Source: Blasia pusilla (taxonomy: Eukaryota > Marchantiophyta > Marchantiopsida > Blasiales). Taken from it: DNA of 64,000 nucleotides. Below, one piece after another: positions 44,852 to 56,213 of the stretch. The DNA is taken from NCBI GenBank assembly GCA_050084515.1, contig CM114273.1:30132001-30196000 (forward strand). Reading direction: 5' to 3'. The notes below the pieces were generated by a model. That model saw nothing but the letters and a program-made list of their open reading frames with translations. It ran no database searches and was not told the origin of the DNA. The translations under genes and the position numbers were made by a program. How positions within the stretch are numbered: the stretch's first letter is position 1; each line of letters starts with the position of its first letter.

Positions 44852-45127
44852 ACATCTGGGACACATCCATCATCCTTGAGGAACCCTAGTGAGAGGTGGC
44901 GTCAAGCATGCCATATGCCACCCTCTCGAACACCCATCATAGACTAGCATAGTGGATGCACCACCGGCGGAACCACACAACATACATCGCAAGCATGCAT
45001 GAACTATTGTTAAGCTCGCATCAACTCTACCATCAATGTTAGGAAGGTGATGTGGCGCATAATTACGCACATGGTCCTTCCAAACCATACCATTGCATCC
45101 CTCCAATAAGAGAACACTAGATGGCAA
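44852..45127 (-). pseudogene. PHD finger, copy 2, broken by a stop
   Basis: CLRCMLCGSAG, then MLVYDGCSRGWHMAC, then after an in-frame TGA (44870-44872) WMCPRC, with Cys codons at 44861-44863 and 44852-44854. One zinc-ligand Cys has become Tyr (VYDGC against VCDRC in copy 1). The stop lies where copy 1 has Arg, which fits a CGA-to-TGA change. The finger was therefore present in the ancestor of both copies. Confidence 0.8.
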
Positions 45128-46421
45128 AATCTCACTCCCTCTCAAGATGGTGTACCCTGTAGTCACATCCAACGTTGTGGATGCCGTATGCTGCAAGTAG
45201 ACATAGTCTCCCTGATGAAACCTCCGGATAGTAGGTCGATAACCACCTCCCCAAATAGTCACATGCCTCAACGTATCCCGATCTTGCGCAATCGCCAAGT
45301 TCTCAAACGCCATGGGCATCACTCTCCGAAATAACTCAGCCCTATGAGAACATGATCGCATCCATACGTCAAGGTCATCAAGGTTCAAAAACTCAACAAC
45401 ATCTCGACGAATGGCCATAGGAAAATCCGGCTCTCGGCCATAAAGTAGCAAGTACGGTGAGAAAGACACTAAGGATCCCTGCCTACTGAATCTGTATCTC
45501 ATCGCCAACCACGGAAACTAGAAGTCTCAATCTCCTAGGTGACCTCTCTGCAAGCCATACTCGCGCAATCCTCACTTCACCGTCTGCACAACCCTCTCCG
45601 CTAGTCCATCCACCTCGGATGATCTCACGAAGTGGTGTGATGGTCTATCAGAGCCTGATCACACAAGGCCTGAAACTTCTTGCGAAACTCTATACCCTGG
45701 TCTCTCAACACTTCAACTAGTGCACCGTAATGACTAGCACTTGATCTATGAATGCATATGCTACTCCCTCACTTGCTTTTTCAGGCAGTGCAACCAACTC
45801 TATCCACTTCAAGAAGTGCTTGACCATCACCAACACATAACAAATATGGTGCTCCGTCAAAGGTAAAGGTCCTGCAAAATCCAAACTCCATCTATAACCT
45901 AAATCCATGATCGGAAGTGGATACAACTGTCGAATTGGAGCATTGAACGATCCCCAAACCCGATCACACACCATGCATCTCGCAACAAACTGCTGAATAT
46001 GAGTCTGTATGCTTCCCCTCCAATATTGTATGTGGAGCAAGTTGTACATCCTCTTCACTTCAAAATGATCCAACTCCTCATGGGCATGATGCACCAAACG
46101 TGCTCTCTATGAAGGATGAGGCACTACACGTACTCTACCATACTCCCAAACTCGCAAAACATGTGTCCCCTCCCACCAGAATTGTCTTGCTCGCTGTAGG
46201 ATCTGATCCCGCTCTCTAGCACCCACTGCGCTCGCGACGCTGCTAGTACACAGGTACTCCAAGACTACTCCATCTTTGTGAATATTTGGGCCACCTGTCG
46301 TCTCCTCACTGGCATCTGGATCTAAGGACTCTCCATCAGACCTCGCCACTGAAGTCTCATCAATCTGGCTCTCCATAGCCAACAAGTCCAAATAGGCTGA
46401 GGCATGCCATACTGGCACCAA
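45128..46421 (-). pseudogene. Integrase, copy 2, broken but with the DDE residues visible
   Basis: The N-terminal part (46421-46107) ends in VWEYGRVRVVPHP. The zinc region then shows HHAHEELDHFEVKRM ... YWRG ... RCMVCDRV. The core has GYRWSLDFAGPLP (first Asp). In other frames VLRDQGIEFRKKFQALC (second Asp, about 45700) and DGLAERVVQTVK (Glu, about 45580-45595) follow. The C-terminal part (45508 down) begins YRFSRQGSLVSFSPYLLLYG and includes RRFHQGDYVYLQH, an integrase C-terminal SH3-like segment. Stops or frameshifts lie near 46107, 45717 and 45520. Confidence 0.82.
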
Positions 46422-46463
46422 CTCCTCATCACTCTCTTCACGCCAACGAGTTTCAATCGCATC

Positions 46464-46940
46464 TCATTGACTTGGGCATGGGTTACGCCTCAAACTATAT
46501 GCATCTTGGTTGAGCGTCCTAGGTCTATGCACCACTTGGAAATCATACTCCTGCAATAGTAGAGCACACCTTGCAAGCTTCCTTGTAAGCTTGTCGGACT
46601 CCACCAACCACTTAAGTGGTTGATGATCAGTAATAATAGTAAAGGGATTTTTGAATAGATAACACCTGAAATGTGCAACAGCCCACACTACAGCCAAGCA
46701 CTCATCCTTATATGAGCTATACGTTGCCTTTGCAGCGTTGTTCGAACGGCTAGCGTAAGCCACCATGAACTCTCTACCTCATCATCATGCTACGTGAGCA
46801 TAGCTCCAAGCCCCAACATGCTCCAATCTGTATGCAATTAGAAAGGACGCCCAATGATCGATCTACTCAATATGGGTGCAGACGTCAATATGTCCTTAAG
46901 CAGCTGATATGCTCTCTCCGCTCATCTCCCCAGTGCCACT
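46464..46940 (-). pseudogene. RNase H, copy 2, broken
   Basis: The open frame 46766-46464 (100 codons) has VAYASRSNNAAKATYSSYKD, ECLAVVWAVAHFRCYLF, ITDHQPLKWLVESDKLTRKL and a C-terminal VVHRPRTLNQDAYSLRR. The early Asp-bearing part (46766-46940) is shifted and degraded. The Glu and the ITDHQPL Asp are conserved. Confidence 0.8.
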
Positions 46941-47899
46941 CTTGATCCACCTTGGTCAGCAAGGTTAGCGGCTTCACAATCGAAGTGAAACCCTTGACAT
47001 ATTGTCAATAGAAGTTTGCCAATCCCATGAATGCATAAAGTCGACTCACATCTATAGCCTCTACCTTCGTCTGCTACGCCAAGGCCATCTGGGTACATCG
47101 TGTGACCCAGCTACTCAATCTGGTCGTAGAAGAACTTCCACTTGCCAGTATGTAGCTTAAACCCATGTAATTGCAATTGTCAAAATAACTCCTCTAGATG
47201 TCGCTCATGCTCCTCAACCGTGGCGCTAAAGACTACAATGTCATCAATATAACATCTAGCAAAATCCAGACCTGACAAGATCCTATCCATGACTCTCTGA
47301 AACTCAGCTGGGGCATTCTTTAACCCAAATGGTAGGAACCGCCACTGGTACAAGCAATCCTTCCCGTGAGGATCGATGCCTCAAAACATCGTCTTCTGAC
47401 TGTCCTTCAATCAGATGGGCATCTGATGGTATCTGGCTCAAAGATCTAATAAACTTAAGATCTTTGCATGCCCAATAGCATCAAAGATCTCCTCAAGGGT
47501 GGGCATGACATGCCTATGGGACTTCATCCGCCAATTGATAGGTCGATAATCTCCACACATTCGTCTATCCGTCAAGTCGCTATATGCATGCACATCCTTT
47601 TTGGACGGCATGATAGTGGCAGATGCATACTCTACATGCAAAATCTCCACTAGTCCTACTCTAACCAAGTCATGGCTCCTAATCTGAATCAGAGCCCTCT
47701 CCATATCACTCTACCTGTAGGGTCTTCGGAAGATCGGCATGTCACTCAAAAACTCAATGCGGATCCTTGGATCCTTCAATGTACCCAAATCATGCATATT
47801 AAATGCAAAAAAACTCCTATAACTCCTAAGGAACTGATGTATTCGGCGCCGCTCTCCTCTCGTCAACTTAGGGCCCATATCTGACTCCCAAGTCTCCAT
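46941..47899 (-). pseudogene. Reverse transcriptase, copy 2, broken
   Basis: Blocks are SDMPIFRRPYR (47711), MERALIQIRSHDLVRVGLVE, RRMCGDYRPINWRM and AKILSLLDL in frames separated by stops at about 47710 and 47437. The rest is in other frames and includes CYIDDIVVFSATVEEHE around 47220-47250. The catalytic Tyr-Ile-Asp-Asp is intact. Many more disruptions are present than in copy 1. Confidence 0.82.
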
Positions 47900-48099
47900 C
47901 CTAACTACGGTAGGACTCTTCGACGTGGGTATCGATGGTTGCTATGGTGCAACCCGGTCTCGGACAATAGAACTTGGATGCTCTCCTACAGCCAATTGCA
48001 AACTCTAATCTCCTCCACGTGCAGTATCCGGAACCACCTTCAATGCTATGGCTATCATCTCTCGGCATACCTACAAAACATCCAAAGAAGTCCAAGGAT

Positions 48100-48905
48100 G
48101 TCTCTCTCGATCACTCTTGGTGTGTCGATCTCCTTGGGTGTCGCCCCCTATCACTGGCACCAAGTTGGTCCACTAAAGACACGGGCGATGTGCTCGTGAG
48201 CCTACACTTTCCGCATCCAACAACACTGTTGGGCCGATCCATGCGCACACTTGATGTGCACTCATCACCATGTTGGACCTTGAATCGCCCAAAATTGGCA
48301 CACTCTCCATAATGAATGCTAGAGAACGGGACTGATGCTCCTGAAAGTGTTGCAAGATCCGCATCATCTCCCAAAACAACATGGATCGAGTGTCAGCCAA
48401 TCCGCAACCTCGTACAGCATCCGACTGGCCCTAACACGACCAACCAGCAATGACCAAATTTATGGTCCCTACTTGTTCCAAGTCATGTGCTCCCAACAAT
48501 GAAATGTCCCTCGATAGGAAACTCTGGTATCCATGGATGGTGGACGTAGAAAACAAGTCGGGAAATTGGAGGCGTAATTGTGCCACATGGTGAAGTGAAG
48601 CGCGTCTCGCAACATCATCAATCTCAACGTATAGGTACTGCTGCACAAGCACTTTTTCTTGCAAAATAGCACCTAAGCCAGTGCTGATCCCTCTAAAGAG
48701 ATCCAACACGTGAATACATTCCTCTAGGATTCGCCACACAATCGGTGTGGTGTCCAGAGGGGTCATAGTAGCACTCACGGCTACCGTGGGTTCCTTTGAC
48801 CCGACACGCTCTGGTGCAAACGCCTGACTCCACGCCGTTCGCATGTGCACATTTTCCAAGCATTGGAGTCCTCACTTGAGCCCCACAGCGGCACCTCTCC
48901 TCCAT
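48100..48905 (-). pseudogene. Cytosine-5 DNA methyltransferase, copy 2, catalytically dead and shortened
   Basis: Motif I reads IHVLDLFRGISTG (about 48673-48715), with one Gly changed to Arg. Motif IV reads NLVIAGWSC, then TAG at 48431-48433: the Pro of the Pro-Cys pair is Ser, although the Cys codon (48434-48436) remains. FWEMMRILQHFQEHQ follows. Motif VI is Glu-Ser-Val instead of Glu-Asn-Val. The later block reads SRAHRPCL, stop, WTNL. The distance from this block to RT is about 400 bp shorter than in copy 1, and the late motifs are not seen, so the C-terminal part appears deleted. Motif I and motif IV are in one frame here, whereas copy 1 has a frameshift between them. Confidence 0.85.
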
Positions 48906-49143
48906 GGAATTATGCCGCTACCATAACACTCCTCTCCCTAAAAGTGTTTTTTGTGGGTGTGTCCTCTGCATGGATATGCCCCTCAATCAAATCACAAGGC
49001 CATGTGATGGCGCTGTTGAAAGCTGCTAAAGTCGCCATCTCTCCTGGCCGTCGCTCGATCACTCCACTCGTGAATGGAACATGTAATGAGCTAAGTCGCC
49101 CATCACATAACTGTCATCATGGTTTGTAGGATGCTGACTCCTT

Positions 49144-49938
49144 CTAATAATCTAGGGAAAAACCCATCGCGTACAACACTGCTCCACCAACTAAGACGTC
49201 GTAGGACTCGACATCGGTCACTATCGCCTTAGCTCGCACCACGAACTCATCTGTAGGATGTCCTGGGAAAATCCTCACCATGAGCTCCTGTCGGGTGATA
49301 AACTGTGTGGTACTCGCTCCACCCAAGGATGTTTGTATCCTGAATGGAAAATGCTCCACATCGGCCCTCGTCAGGTCCAACCTTGTAAACGCCGCTTTCC
49401 CCAAAATCAAGGGTTACACTCTTGAATCTAACAAGACACGTTGTGGACAAAACAATCTACCTCCTAGACTCACCAATTGTAAGATCTCTCCTCGGTAATC
49501 TAGATACACAACACCTAGAGCAACCCTGGCATGCTCTATCACGGGTCTAGCGGGCATCTCCGCCATCCTAGCATCCACAAAGTGCCATGAATCTGAGGTG
49601 GATGACCAGAGCATCGGCTCCAAGGGTAGGTCCATCACCTCCTCTACATTCACCTCTAAACGTGATGCAGGAACACCATCTCCACGCTCACATAGCTTAG
49701 AGGCCAGCCGGAAAACCTCGGTGGGCGTATCTCCCAATGTCATAACATCGGAAGCAGAAAACAACGGAACACGATACACCATCGTGGCCGCCCCCAACAT
49801 CGTACTTGACACATGTTCCTCCCAAGCATCAACACCAGGAGTCGTTGCACTCGCTTCTCCCATCGCCCTCCGTGCCTGCACACCAATAACATCAACTCTT
49901 CGGGAACTTTGATCAGGACCCATCGATGGAGTCCTCAT
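49144..49938 (-). pseudogene. Aspartic protease region, copy 2, broken
   Basis: A 174-codon frame ends at a stop just after QRVLLDSRV (Asp codon at 49426-49428). The same frame resumes with PLILGKAAFTRLDLT and continues to 49144 (YDVLVGGAVLYAMGFSL). The Asp-Ser followed by a Leu-Gly strand fits a retropepsin-like fold, but the expected Gly is Arg. The second half with VVRAKAIVTDVESYDVLVGG matches the end of Ty3-type proteases, where Ile/Leu-Val-Gly-Gly is typical. The first part (49938-49520) is a polar linker without a known domain. Confidence 0.65.
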
Positions 49939-50114
49939 TTACTCAGACAACGTGAAAGACTGAGGAAGCCTCTATGGATCCAACTCTACAACGGCTCCAC
50001 ATGTAATAATAGCCGCTGCCTCCAACTGGACAGTCGCGCACATCCAGCCACGATCCTCCATATCTCTGGCTGCTCCATAAGACATCGATGCCCAAGATCG
50101 GGCATCGTGTAACC

Positions 50115-51673
50115 TCAACGCCATAGCGGCAATCTATTGTTATAGCTATTGTATCTCAGCAGCCATCCCAGCCTCACGCTTGGCCTCTCCCTTGACGTAT
50201 CTAGGTGGTGGAACTCTACCTCCTCCACGGGAAACTCCACCACCCCCTCGAGCAAATCCAACTCCTCGTCCCCCAAGAGAACCACTTGGTGCACGGCCTT
50301 TAGGCCCACCCGGATCGGAAACTCGCTTTGGTGCGTCTCTGGCCCTTGATCCAGGCATAACTCGGGGTGGAGTTTGAAACACCTAGTCCATGTGTGACCG
50401 TACCTCTGACAATAGTCACGTTGATAAGTTCTTGGTGCAGCACCATCTCCTCCTCCATGTTGAGGCACGCGTCCATGACATTGACGAGTGCAATCGCAGT
50501 GGTGATGGGCTTCACCACATGCCTAACAAATAATCGTAGGTGGCTGCTGTTGAGCTGCAGATGAAGGTGCAGGTCTCTATGGCACGGCCTCACAGTATCC
50601 TCCCTGAGCTCGTGGTGCCACAAATCTATCTCGGAATCCACCTTCCTGCACTGGTGGTGCAAGAAATCGTGACTGGTCTCACTCAAAACCTATGGTGGCT
50701 ACGCTTTCCTCTGCCATGTTGCGCTCAATGTTCTCGGTGGTTGTAAAAACATATCTCAACGTAGGTGAGGTATGTATAAGAAGTATCCCATCCCACACCC
50801 GTGTTCACAAGTTTTGATCTAGCATCGCATATTATGATTGGGTTGTGTGGGACTCTATCACCCCTTGAGTGATACTAATCAACCGGCGCAAGTGAGTGTA
50901 GGCCTCACGCGAACTTCCATCCGGGCGCCTATGGAAGTCGTGGATGCTCTGCATCTTCTCAATTTGTATCCCTTGGTAGCTCATCCGCAACTCAGTAAAG
51001 AACTGAACCACATGGTTGAACCTAGGACAAACCGGACTGGACGGTGCAAGAGCTCCAGGTCGAGTTACCCCTCCTAAAACATTACTAGTGGAAGAGGAAG
51101 TAGCCTCTCCTGACTCTTCCTCCTCATCTGGGAATGACTCCATCCATGACACATAGTGTGGGTCATAGTTGAGTCTCCATGCCTCAATCTCATGTGCATA
51201 TCTCTCGGAAAACTCATGGTATTCGTCCATGGGTGCCCCCTCTAAGTGCTGGAATTTTTCATTCCATGCTGTAAACGGGTTGAACTCTCTAGAGTTCCTA
51301 TCCCGTTGTGAGTCACACCAACTCCTAAACTCCGTAATGAAGTCGTGTAACTCTATAATGCCTATAGCACCCCAAAACCTAGGCGATCATCTACCCCGGT
51401 TATCCATCTCGTACGCCCAATTGGTAGGACCACTCAATGTGTGTGGTGAATCACTAACACACTCCTCTACACTCTCCCTCTCTTCTGATGATGACACAAA
51501 AGGAGGTTGAGGCGGTCCCTCGCGTGGAGACCCTCGAAATCTCGCATTACTCCTCGTAAAACCTCTAGAGCTACTCTTAGCTCCATCACCTTGCCTCTCA
51601 AAGTCCCGAAAGGACGCCCTGATGACCCTCGTGCCCCTCTTACATGATCACTCTCAATCTCATGAGTAACCAC
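50115..51673 (-). pseudogene. Gag, copy 2, broken
   Basis: Segments in order are ELHDFITEFRSWCDSQ (about 51300-51350), MDEYHEFSERYAHEIEAW (from 51230) with VVQFFTELRMSYQGIQIEKM, and RREAYTHL-like sequence, all similar to copy 1. After frameshifts near 50830 and 50690 comes a CCHC remnant, DYCQRYGHTWTRCFKLHPEL (about 50350-50410), then Gly-Arg-rich sequence (50146-50300). The knuckle keeps the Gly-His and final Cys but the spacing of the first Cys pair is disturbed. Confidence 0.72.
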
Positions 51674-51700
51674 TCAATCACTCAAACTAAACATGCAGCA

Positions 51701-52400
51701 CTCAATCTAGACTATCTTACTAAGATGTGTGTTGTGCAGCAACAAGCGGCGTGGTGCGGAAAATCAACTACTGTCCTATTATCTCATCGACAAAACATAT
51801 CTTGAACTCAGGACATCCCACACATGTCTATTTCCCTTAAACCCATACATCAACGATGCTCTCAACATCTGCACGAAATCCAATATCCCAAATAACTCCC
51901 CAATACCCGGAATTCCCTAACAAGTACAAGGCAAAAGACCATCATGGAAAACCTGAAAATAATGTTCATGTCGCTCCTCAACAACTATAAACCTCGACCC
52001 CAACTCGATCATAAAGAAAAACTCCTCCAAATAGCACGTTGTATTCCCCTGGTATTGACGATGTTCAAATCTCCTCGATGTGCGGTGCGGTCCAACAGTA
52101 CGGTGCGGAACTGGCGGCACAAAATTGTTGCAAATAGTATAACACTCGGGAATGGGGTGCCGCACTCAACGGCATATCCTCATGAATAAAAAAAACACAA
52201 TCCGCTCCCCAATGATGGTGCAGCTCCGCGATCGAGATAGTGCGGTACGGCCACGAGCGGCACGACGCGGTAATCGGTATACCTCTCTCTTGGAGGTATA
52301 CCCCCTTCCCTCTCCCAAGCTCTCTCCTCGATAACCTAGGCTCGCAGGTTACCTACTTGGCTCTTGACCTGTTGTAGCGGATCAAGCGCCACTTACCAAA
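51701..52400. other. Flank upstream of copy 2 gag, possible LTR remnant
   Basis: There is no coding sequence. The motif gtgcgg, often as gtgcggtacgg or ggtgcgg, recurs about six times between 51755 and 52270 (for example 52081-52112 and 52231-52247), together with ggcgg and gcggcac. A hairpin lies at 52276-52302. These would suit LTR promoter DNA, but no partner LTR exists at the low end, so the assignment is open. Confidence 0.4.
52276..52302. repeat. Perfect 10-bp hairpin
   Basis: ggtatacctc (52276-52285) and gaggtatacc (52293-52302) flank tctcttg. It sits at the end of the gtgcgg-rich stretch. Confidence 0.8.
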
Positions 52401-54385
52401 TTAGAAATTCAACTATGCCACAATTGATGACTTACCCGAAATAGTAAGTTCCTCAATATGGCTCCAAATGAGCCGAAACGAAGGGGAAACCTGTTCTCGT
52501 ATGTTACCCGTGGCCTCAGTAGGTCATCCTTGACCTACAGAGGTTGTCCTCTAATATCTCCAAAGGTGCTCTACTAGATCTTGCCGATCTATCACAAAAG
52601 ACGTGACACATGTCATGGCTTTAGGGACGTAGGTCAGATTACATTGAAACCTCTAGGGGATTCTTTGTAGTTCCCATTTTATTAATTTTTAATAAGGTCA
52701 TAATAACCTATGTGTATAGCTCATACTCCTTATCTATAGAATGGGACTATGGCACTTCTTGAGGGATTAACGTGTCTTCTTTGTCATATGGCACATTTGG
52801 ATACCTTTATAGTTGGGGATACCACTTTGATCCATGAAGGGTAAGAAGGATACATATTTAGAGGCAATATCGTATTGTGAGAGAAATCACCTTACTATAC
52901 ATGTATTAAATGCACTTGTACTCCAAGTCTACATTGACCTACTTGTAGGTAGATAATCTATATGTTTAAGTTACCATAGAGGTGCTCAAAGGAGGGCCAT
53001 CTTTAGAGTTTACATCATTGTTACATTCTTATAAGAATATGCTTATAATTTGAGTTTTTATTTTCTTGGATTAAAAGTGGATAAGGATTAATATTGAGAT
53101 CACACATATTCTCGGAGTGGTATTTACTCATATCTCTTTAATGTAAGCATAACATGTATACATGGATGTATCTAAGCAACATTAAGAGTGAATGTAGTAC
53201 TATAACACATTAAGGTTCCACCCTTCTCATAACAAAAGCAAAAGTTATTGGATTTATTCAAGTATAGATGTAGAATTCAACAATCAATGGATCTTAGCTA
53301 TGTGAAGATGACAACTAACCTAGGTTGATTAGTGATGAGTAATTGGCACAACACATGCTCTATTGAAAAATTAAATTTTCCACTCAAACCCACTAAAATT
53401 GGAATTGGGCACAGTTGCACAATATTACGTTCAAATATTTAAATTACATGTTACAAAAATTGGGAACCGCGACAAGTTTTTTCAAATTGAAGTTCAAGGG
53501 AAGAATAATGAATATCAAAACTAAATATTTGATTCAACCATTTCATTTCCTTAAACAATAACAATAGACATAAGGAGAAGTAGTTATGTTAATTTAATAT
53601 GATCAAAAGAGGATGAAAATTCTACATTTCTTTTCTTCTTTAGATACAAAAGACATAGATTTTTTCCTTGAATCTTGTCACACTAGCCTTGAGGGCATCT
53701 CCACTATGTTATACAAAGAGAGGCACCTCCATAAGCAAAGCATAAGTAAAATGACTGCCTATGAGGAGATTCACTTCATTATGAAATACATTGTAACAAA
53801 CTAAAACATGCGGTCTCATAAAAGTTTAAAGCTCTCACGAAAGAGATACAAAAATATTCTATCCCAAAACTTTGGAAGCAAAAACTTTCACTTATCTTGT
53901 TGTGTGATTGCAACATATTAAGGTTTCTCAAACCTTTCACATACATGTGTGAAATTATCTATAATCTTATTTTTGTTATGGGTTAAGAAATTCAACAATT
54001 TCTATGCATGCAATAGGTCCATTTTCATATACTAAAATTAGCCAACATTGAATTTTTTAACTATTTATCATAATATTTTTGTAATTCATAATTTTGAGCT
54101 AGCTATTAAAAAAATTGAAGAACATTTTTAAAAATCAGGTAATTTTTTCCAAAAAAATCAATTCAAGAAATTTTAAATACATCAATAAAATATTTTTTTA
54201 TAAAATCATTTTTTTGCATGACCTCCATCAACTGTCGAATATAGAACATTAGATGAACGCAATATGTGGTTTTTTTACTAACATAAATAAATTTATGGTT
54301 GAGTTTTATTGAAGATTTTTCCCTCCATATTTATTTATATTTTTTGGGAATTTCATGAGACATTAAAAAAAAGATTTGGATGAGT
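52401..54385. other. AT-rich intergenic DNA, nothing recognised
   Basis: Short AT-rich open frames only (longest about 63 codons). No RNA gene or transposon end is seen up to the abrupt start of LINE sequence near 54386. Confidence 0.6.
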
Positions 54386-54477
54386 GTGATGTCATGTATG
54401 AACACCTTCGTAATTGCTTTCCCCCGAGGACTCTGCTAGCGGCTTTTCCGATTTGCTTCAGGTTGCCTCTCACCTAG

Positions 54478-55396
54478 CTCAGGGGAGAGTGCCAACAGAG
54501 TTGCCCAGGTATTGGGAGCGGGGAGACTTTTGGCCTTGTCGAAGGAGGGTGGAGGAATCCGTCCGATCGCCATAGGGGAGGTGCTCTTGTGGTTGGTGAG
54601 TCGCACTATCGCTTTGCAATTCTTTGAGGCTTCTAGTCACATATGAGTCCGCACCATTTCGGAGTTGCCACGCCAACCGGTTGTGAGGCGGTAGCCTTAG
54701 GTTTGAGGGCTTGTTTAGATATACATCCTGAGTGGGTGGTTCTCCAAGTTGATGTGGAGAACGCCTTTAACTCACTGTCTCGGGCAGCTATCTTCAGGGA
54801 GGTGAGAGACTCACGAGGTCCGATAGCGAGTTTGATTCCCTTCGTGTATGATTTTTATGGGGCCCCCTCGGCCCTCTATTTTCACCACGGTAGGTTTGAG
54901 GAGGAGGTCATGGTCTTCGAGTCTCCTATCAGGACGTGTCAGGGTGATCCCTTGGGTGGTGCATTGTTTGCTTTGGCTCATTATCGAGCGGTTCTTTCTA
55001 CGGTGGAGGCTTTCCCGGGTTGCATTGCATTTTCCCTTCATTGGCAGATGATACTCATATTGTTGGCCCTAGAGACCTGGTCGTTCTTGCTTTTCAGCAC
55101 ATTTGGCACGTGTCGGCCTCGCCGTGAAGGTGGGAAAGTGCAAGGCTTGGTCTTCATTAGGCTTGTCAGCGGATATTCATTTACCCGACGGTTTTTTGAC
55201 ACCTGTTGGAGGGCTTCGCGTCTTGGGAGTCCCACTCGGGAGCCATGACTTTCTATCGAGTTTTGTGGTGGCGGCTCTTACTGAGGATGTTCTCCACGTC
55301 AACGATCTCACGAGGATTGGTGACCCTCAAGTAGCTTATGGAATCCTCTCGTCATGTTTTTCTCGTAGACCTGGTTATTTGTGTAGAAGCGTGTGA
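54478..55396 (+). pseudogene. LINE reverse transcriptase, copy 2
   Basis: Frame 54643-55248 carries VLQVDVENAFNSLSRAAIF, GPIASLIPFVYDFYGAPSAL, RTCQGDPLGGALFALAHYRA and TVEAFPGC. The catalytic Ala-Asp-Asp codons are at 55044-55052 in a neighbouring frame (LADDTHIVGPRDLVVLAFQH), entered by a frameshift just upstream. The thumb (55103-55396) has GLRVLGVPLGSHDFLSSF and LTRIGDPQVAYGILSSCF. The RTCQGDPLGG and ADD boxes are intact. Confidence 0.82.
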
Positions 55397-55521
55397 GCGT
55401 CTAGCCATATTTCTTCCTTGTATAGATCCTTTGATAGAAAGATCATGCAAGCGTTTGGCGATCTTCTAGGACCCGGCTCATTAGAGTGCCCCGTGGGGGA
55501 GTTAGCTCGTAGACAGGCTTC

Positions 55522-56160
55522 TTGCCGATTGCCTTTGGTGGAGTAGGTCTCATACCAACTGAATTAGTGGTGTCTTCAACTTTTTTAGTGAGTTTGGCCA
55601 CTGTAGCACCCCTCCTTTGCTCCCAATTTTTGGTTAGGGATAGACTGCTACTTTTACAGTACGTCTCCCAGGTTGAGGATGGTCTTTTCCCACTTCAGTC
55701 TTCACTCACAGCTTGTAGAGACTCCCTTCTTGTTGAGGATAGAGCAGTTCTTCCCGCTTTCTCTTCCCTAGTTAACTCCGAACAGTCTGGTCTCCAATCT
55801 TCTTTGATGGAAGCCCACTTTGATGCATTGTTTAGATCTACTATGTCGGACGGGAATATCCCTATGGAGGTTTGGGCCCGTATTCGCTCTTGCTCCAGAA
55901 AAGGGGCAGACTCATGGGTGGGGGCTCGTCCCCTCATCTCGGCTTTCCGCATCGCACCACTTACCTACACTACAACAATGCAATTCCGACTAGGCCTGTC
56001 CCAACCATCGGTCGTTGGTTTGACACATTGCGAGTGTCGCCGGAGTCTGGATCCACTTGGTGTGTATTTGGCACGGTGTCGAGTTGGAGGTGAGAGGATA
56101 GCGACTCACGATGAAATGTAGGATATGACATTCTCTATTGCTCGGGAGAGTGGATTCCAT

Positions 56161-56213
<53 letters not shown>

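Larger units (their letters stand above)
44535..51700 (-). mobile_element. Ty3/gypsy retrotransposon copy 2, with DNA methyltransferase and PHD finger, decayed
   Basis: The gene order is identical to copy 1: gag (51673-50115), protease (49938-49144), methyltransferase (48905 to about 48100), RT (47899-46941), RNase H (46940-46464), integrase (46421-45509) and PHD finger (to 44852). It starts at tgtcgtgcg (44535) like copy 1. Nucleotide similarity to copy 1 is clear but moderate. Linkers differ, so the copies are not recent sisters. All frames are interrupted. The upstream edge is unknown: DNA beyond 51700 shows no similarity to the copy 1 leader, and no LTR pair was found. Confidence 0.85.

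Noticed and set aside
46612-46627. aaccacttaagtggtt palindrome
   Set aside because: It lies in the RNase H coding sequence (LKWLVESD); copy 1 has only a partial version, so it is coding coincidence.
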